In this document: positions 5,175 to 6,362 of the stretch, one piece after another
Layout: the number at the start of each line of letters is the position of its first letter
How positions within the stretch are numbered: the stretch's first letter is position 1
From: Clostridiales bacterium
GTDB lineage: Bacteria; Bacillota; Clostridia; Oscillospirales; Acutalibacteraceae
Length of the DNA: 6,362 bases
Assembly (NCBI GenBank): GCA_019421725.1
Contig: JAHZES010000123.1
Span: forward strand, 1 to 6,362
Direction: 5' to 3'
Program-made: the position numbers and the translations under genes
Notes under the pieces: generated by a model
Told to the model about the DNA's origin: nothing
What the model saw: the letters and a program-made list of their open reading frames with translations, nothing else
The model's database searches: none

Positions 5175-6362
5175 TTGGCATCGTCTTTAAAAATCACAAA
5201 TGAAGCATTTCGTCTCAAATTGAATTTCGGTACGGAGACCCCCGCAGATTTACAGCGACTGACATCAGCGCGCCGCGACCGCGCTGCATTTCAGCTGATT
5301 CTGCAGTCTGACCTGCAGTACAGCGTCAACACGGGAACTTCTGACTGGTTTTCCGCCAAGGGCCGGCTGGCGGGCCCGCACGAGCGGCTTCGGGTCGCAG
5401 TTGAAGCTCCGTTCCCTTCAAAAATGAATTTGGAGGAATTTGTTACTGATGATGACGGCGTTAAAAAGGCGGATATTCTGCTGGAGCAGAATGTTCGGGA
5501 AAGCCGCGCCAACATTCCGTCCGCGGTGTGGGTAGAACTCGAAATTCCAGAGGATACCGCTCCCGGCGATTACCCTGTTACCGTACATCTGTACAGTTCC
5601 AAATACTTTGAGGATGAAACACCGGTCCAGAGCAGGACCGTTACGCTTACTGTCGCCGACACGGTCCTTACCGCTCCGCAGGACTGGAAATTTTATCTGG
5701 ACCTGTGGCAGCACAGCTCAAACATTGCCCGAAAGCACGATGTAGCGCTTTGGAGCGAGGAACACTTTTCCGTTTTGAAGCAATACGCCGCTTCCCTGGC
5801 TGCGCTGGGACAAAAATCGATCACCGTTGTTGCAAGCGAAATCCCCTGGAACGGACAAAGCTGCCAGGAGGATCATGAGTACAAGGGGAATCTGTTTGAA
5901 TATTCCATGATCCGCATCACCCGACAGGCAGACGGACGCTTCACCTATGATTACAGCCCCATGCAGCGTTACATTGACCTTTGCACCGATGCCGGGATTT
6001 GCGGCGACATTGAAGTATTCGGAATTGTAAACGTGTGGAGCGATGCCAAGCTGACGGCAAAATGCCCCTGCCCCGATTACCCGGAAGCGATCCGGCTGCG
6101 TTATCTGGACGAAGCAGACGGCTGCATAAAATATATGCGCGACGCAGCCGCCATCCGCGATTATGTTCGCGCGCTTGAGGACTATTTTATCCGCACCGGC
6201 CAGATCTCGCGGGTACGCATTGCTGCCGACGAGCCGGCCGACCTTGAAAAATACCGCCAAAGCCTGACGCTTCTGCAGGAGCTTGCACCGAATTTTCGCT
6301 GCAAAACCGCAATCAACCACGCAGAATTCATTGAGGAGTTTCATGACCGAATTGATGATTTC
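5175..6362 (+). CDS. GH123/DUF4091-type glycoside hydrolase, C-terminus cut by window edge
   Basis: The 396 visible residues have an N-terminal beta-rich domain (about 1-165, ending in VTVHLYSS...RTVTLTVADTVL). A GH123/DUF4091-like catalytic barrel follows, beginning at DWKFYLDLWQHSSNIARKH (from D170) and continuing with LGQKSITVV and YSPMQRYIDLC. RIAADEPAD carries D352-E353. In characterised GH123 beta-N-acetylgalactosaminidases an adjacent Asp-Glu pair does the chemistry: Asp orients the substrate N-acetyl group and Glu is the acid/base. D352-E353 is the obvious equivalent, but the specificity of DUF4091 proteins is broadly unknown. There is no signal peptide, so the enzyme is probably cytoplasmic. 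It starts at TTG, has its own extended -10 promoter and is transcribed away from the MBOAT operon. Given usual family lengths near 550-580 residues, roughly a third is outside the window. Start and frame are clear; the substrate is not. Confidence 0.8.
   Translation, partial: MASSLKITNEAFRLKLNFGTETPADLQRLTSARRDRAAFQLILQSDLQYSVNTGTSDWFSAKGRLAGPHERLRVAVEAPFPSKMNLEEFVTDDDGVKKADILLEQNVRESRANIPSAVWVELEIPEDTAPGDYPVTVHLYSSKYFEDETPVQSRTVTLTVADTVLTAPQDWKFYLDLWQHSSNIARKHDVALWSEEHFSVLKQYAASLAALGQKSITVVASEIPWNGQSCQEDHEYKGNLFEYSMIRITRQADGRFTYDYSPMQRYIDLCTDAGICGDIEVFGIVNVWSDAKLTAKCPCPDYPEAIRLRYLDEADGCIKYMRDAAAIRDYVRALEDYFIRTGQISRVRIAADEPADLEKYRQSLTLLQELAPNFRCKTAINHAEFIEEFHDRIDDF

Noticed and set aside
5718..6344. 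Minus-strand open frame of 208 codons
   Set aside because: It is antisense to the GH123-like gene, whose motifs and promoter are convincing; its protein has no family features.

Overview
The window looks like a chromosomal stretch from a Gram-positive Bacillota, probably a Clostridia of the Oscillospirales/Ruminococcaceae type. The evidence is AAAGGAGG-like ribosome binding sites, sigma-A type promoters, GTG/TTG starts, a tRNA gene with an encoded CCA end, and an MBOAT plus DHHW-protein pair typical of these bacteria. The taxonomic guess is an inference from gene style, not a match.

Layout. Bases 1-1337 (minus strand) hold the N-terminal 445 residues of a cytoplasmic family-78-like glycoside hydrolase (alpha-L-rhamnosidase fold), cut by the window edge. 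Next, also on the minus strand, is a complete tRNA-Leu(CAG) unit: a TTGACA-17-TATAAT promoter, an 87-nt tRNA with CCA, and a strong intrinsic terminator with a GAAA loop. The stretch from 1717 to 2097 holds a possible 36-residue membrane microprotein and a long hairpin just downstream of the next operon. Bases 2098-4942 (minus strand) are a two-gene operon: an MBOAT membrane O-acyltransferase (AlgI/DltB type, 491 aa) followed 22 bases later by a membrane-anchored DHHW protein (AlgJ/AlgX-like SGNH fold, 448 aa). A divergent regulatory region (about 4943-5174) carries a promoter for each direction. It also has a 12-base direct repeat with one copy just upstream of each -35 box. From 5175 to the right edge (plus strand) is the first 396 residues of a GH123/DUF4091-type glycoside hydrolase.

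How the genes fit together. The MBOAT and DHHW proteins are expected to work as a pair: the MBOAT protein passes an acyl (usually acetyl) group across the membrane, and the extracellular DHHW/SGNH protein places it on a surface glycan. The two flanking glycosidases lack signal peptides, so they probably act in the cytoplasm on imported oligosaccharides. Whether they relate to the acetylation pair is unknown. Nothing here amounts to a clearly new system. The items most worth checking are the possible microprotein, the shared divergent control region, and the unknown substrates of the two hydrolases.
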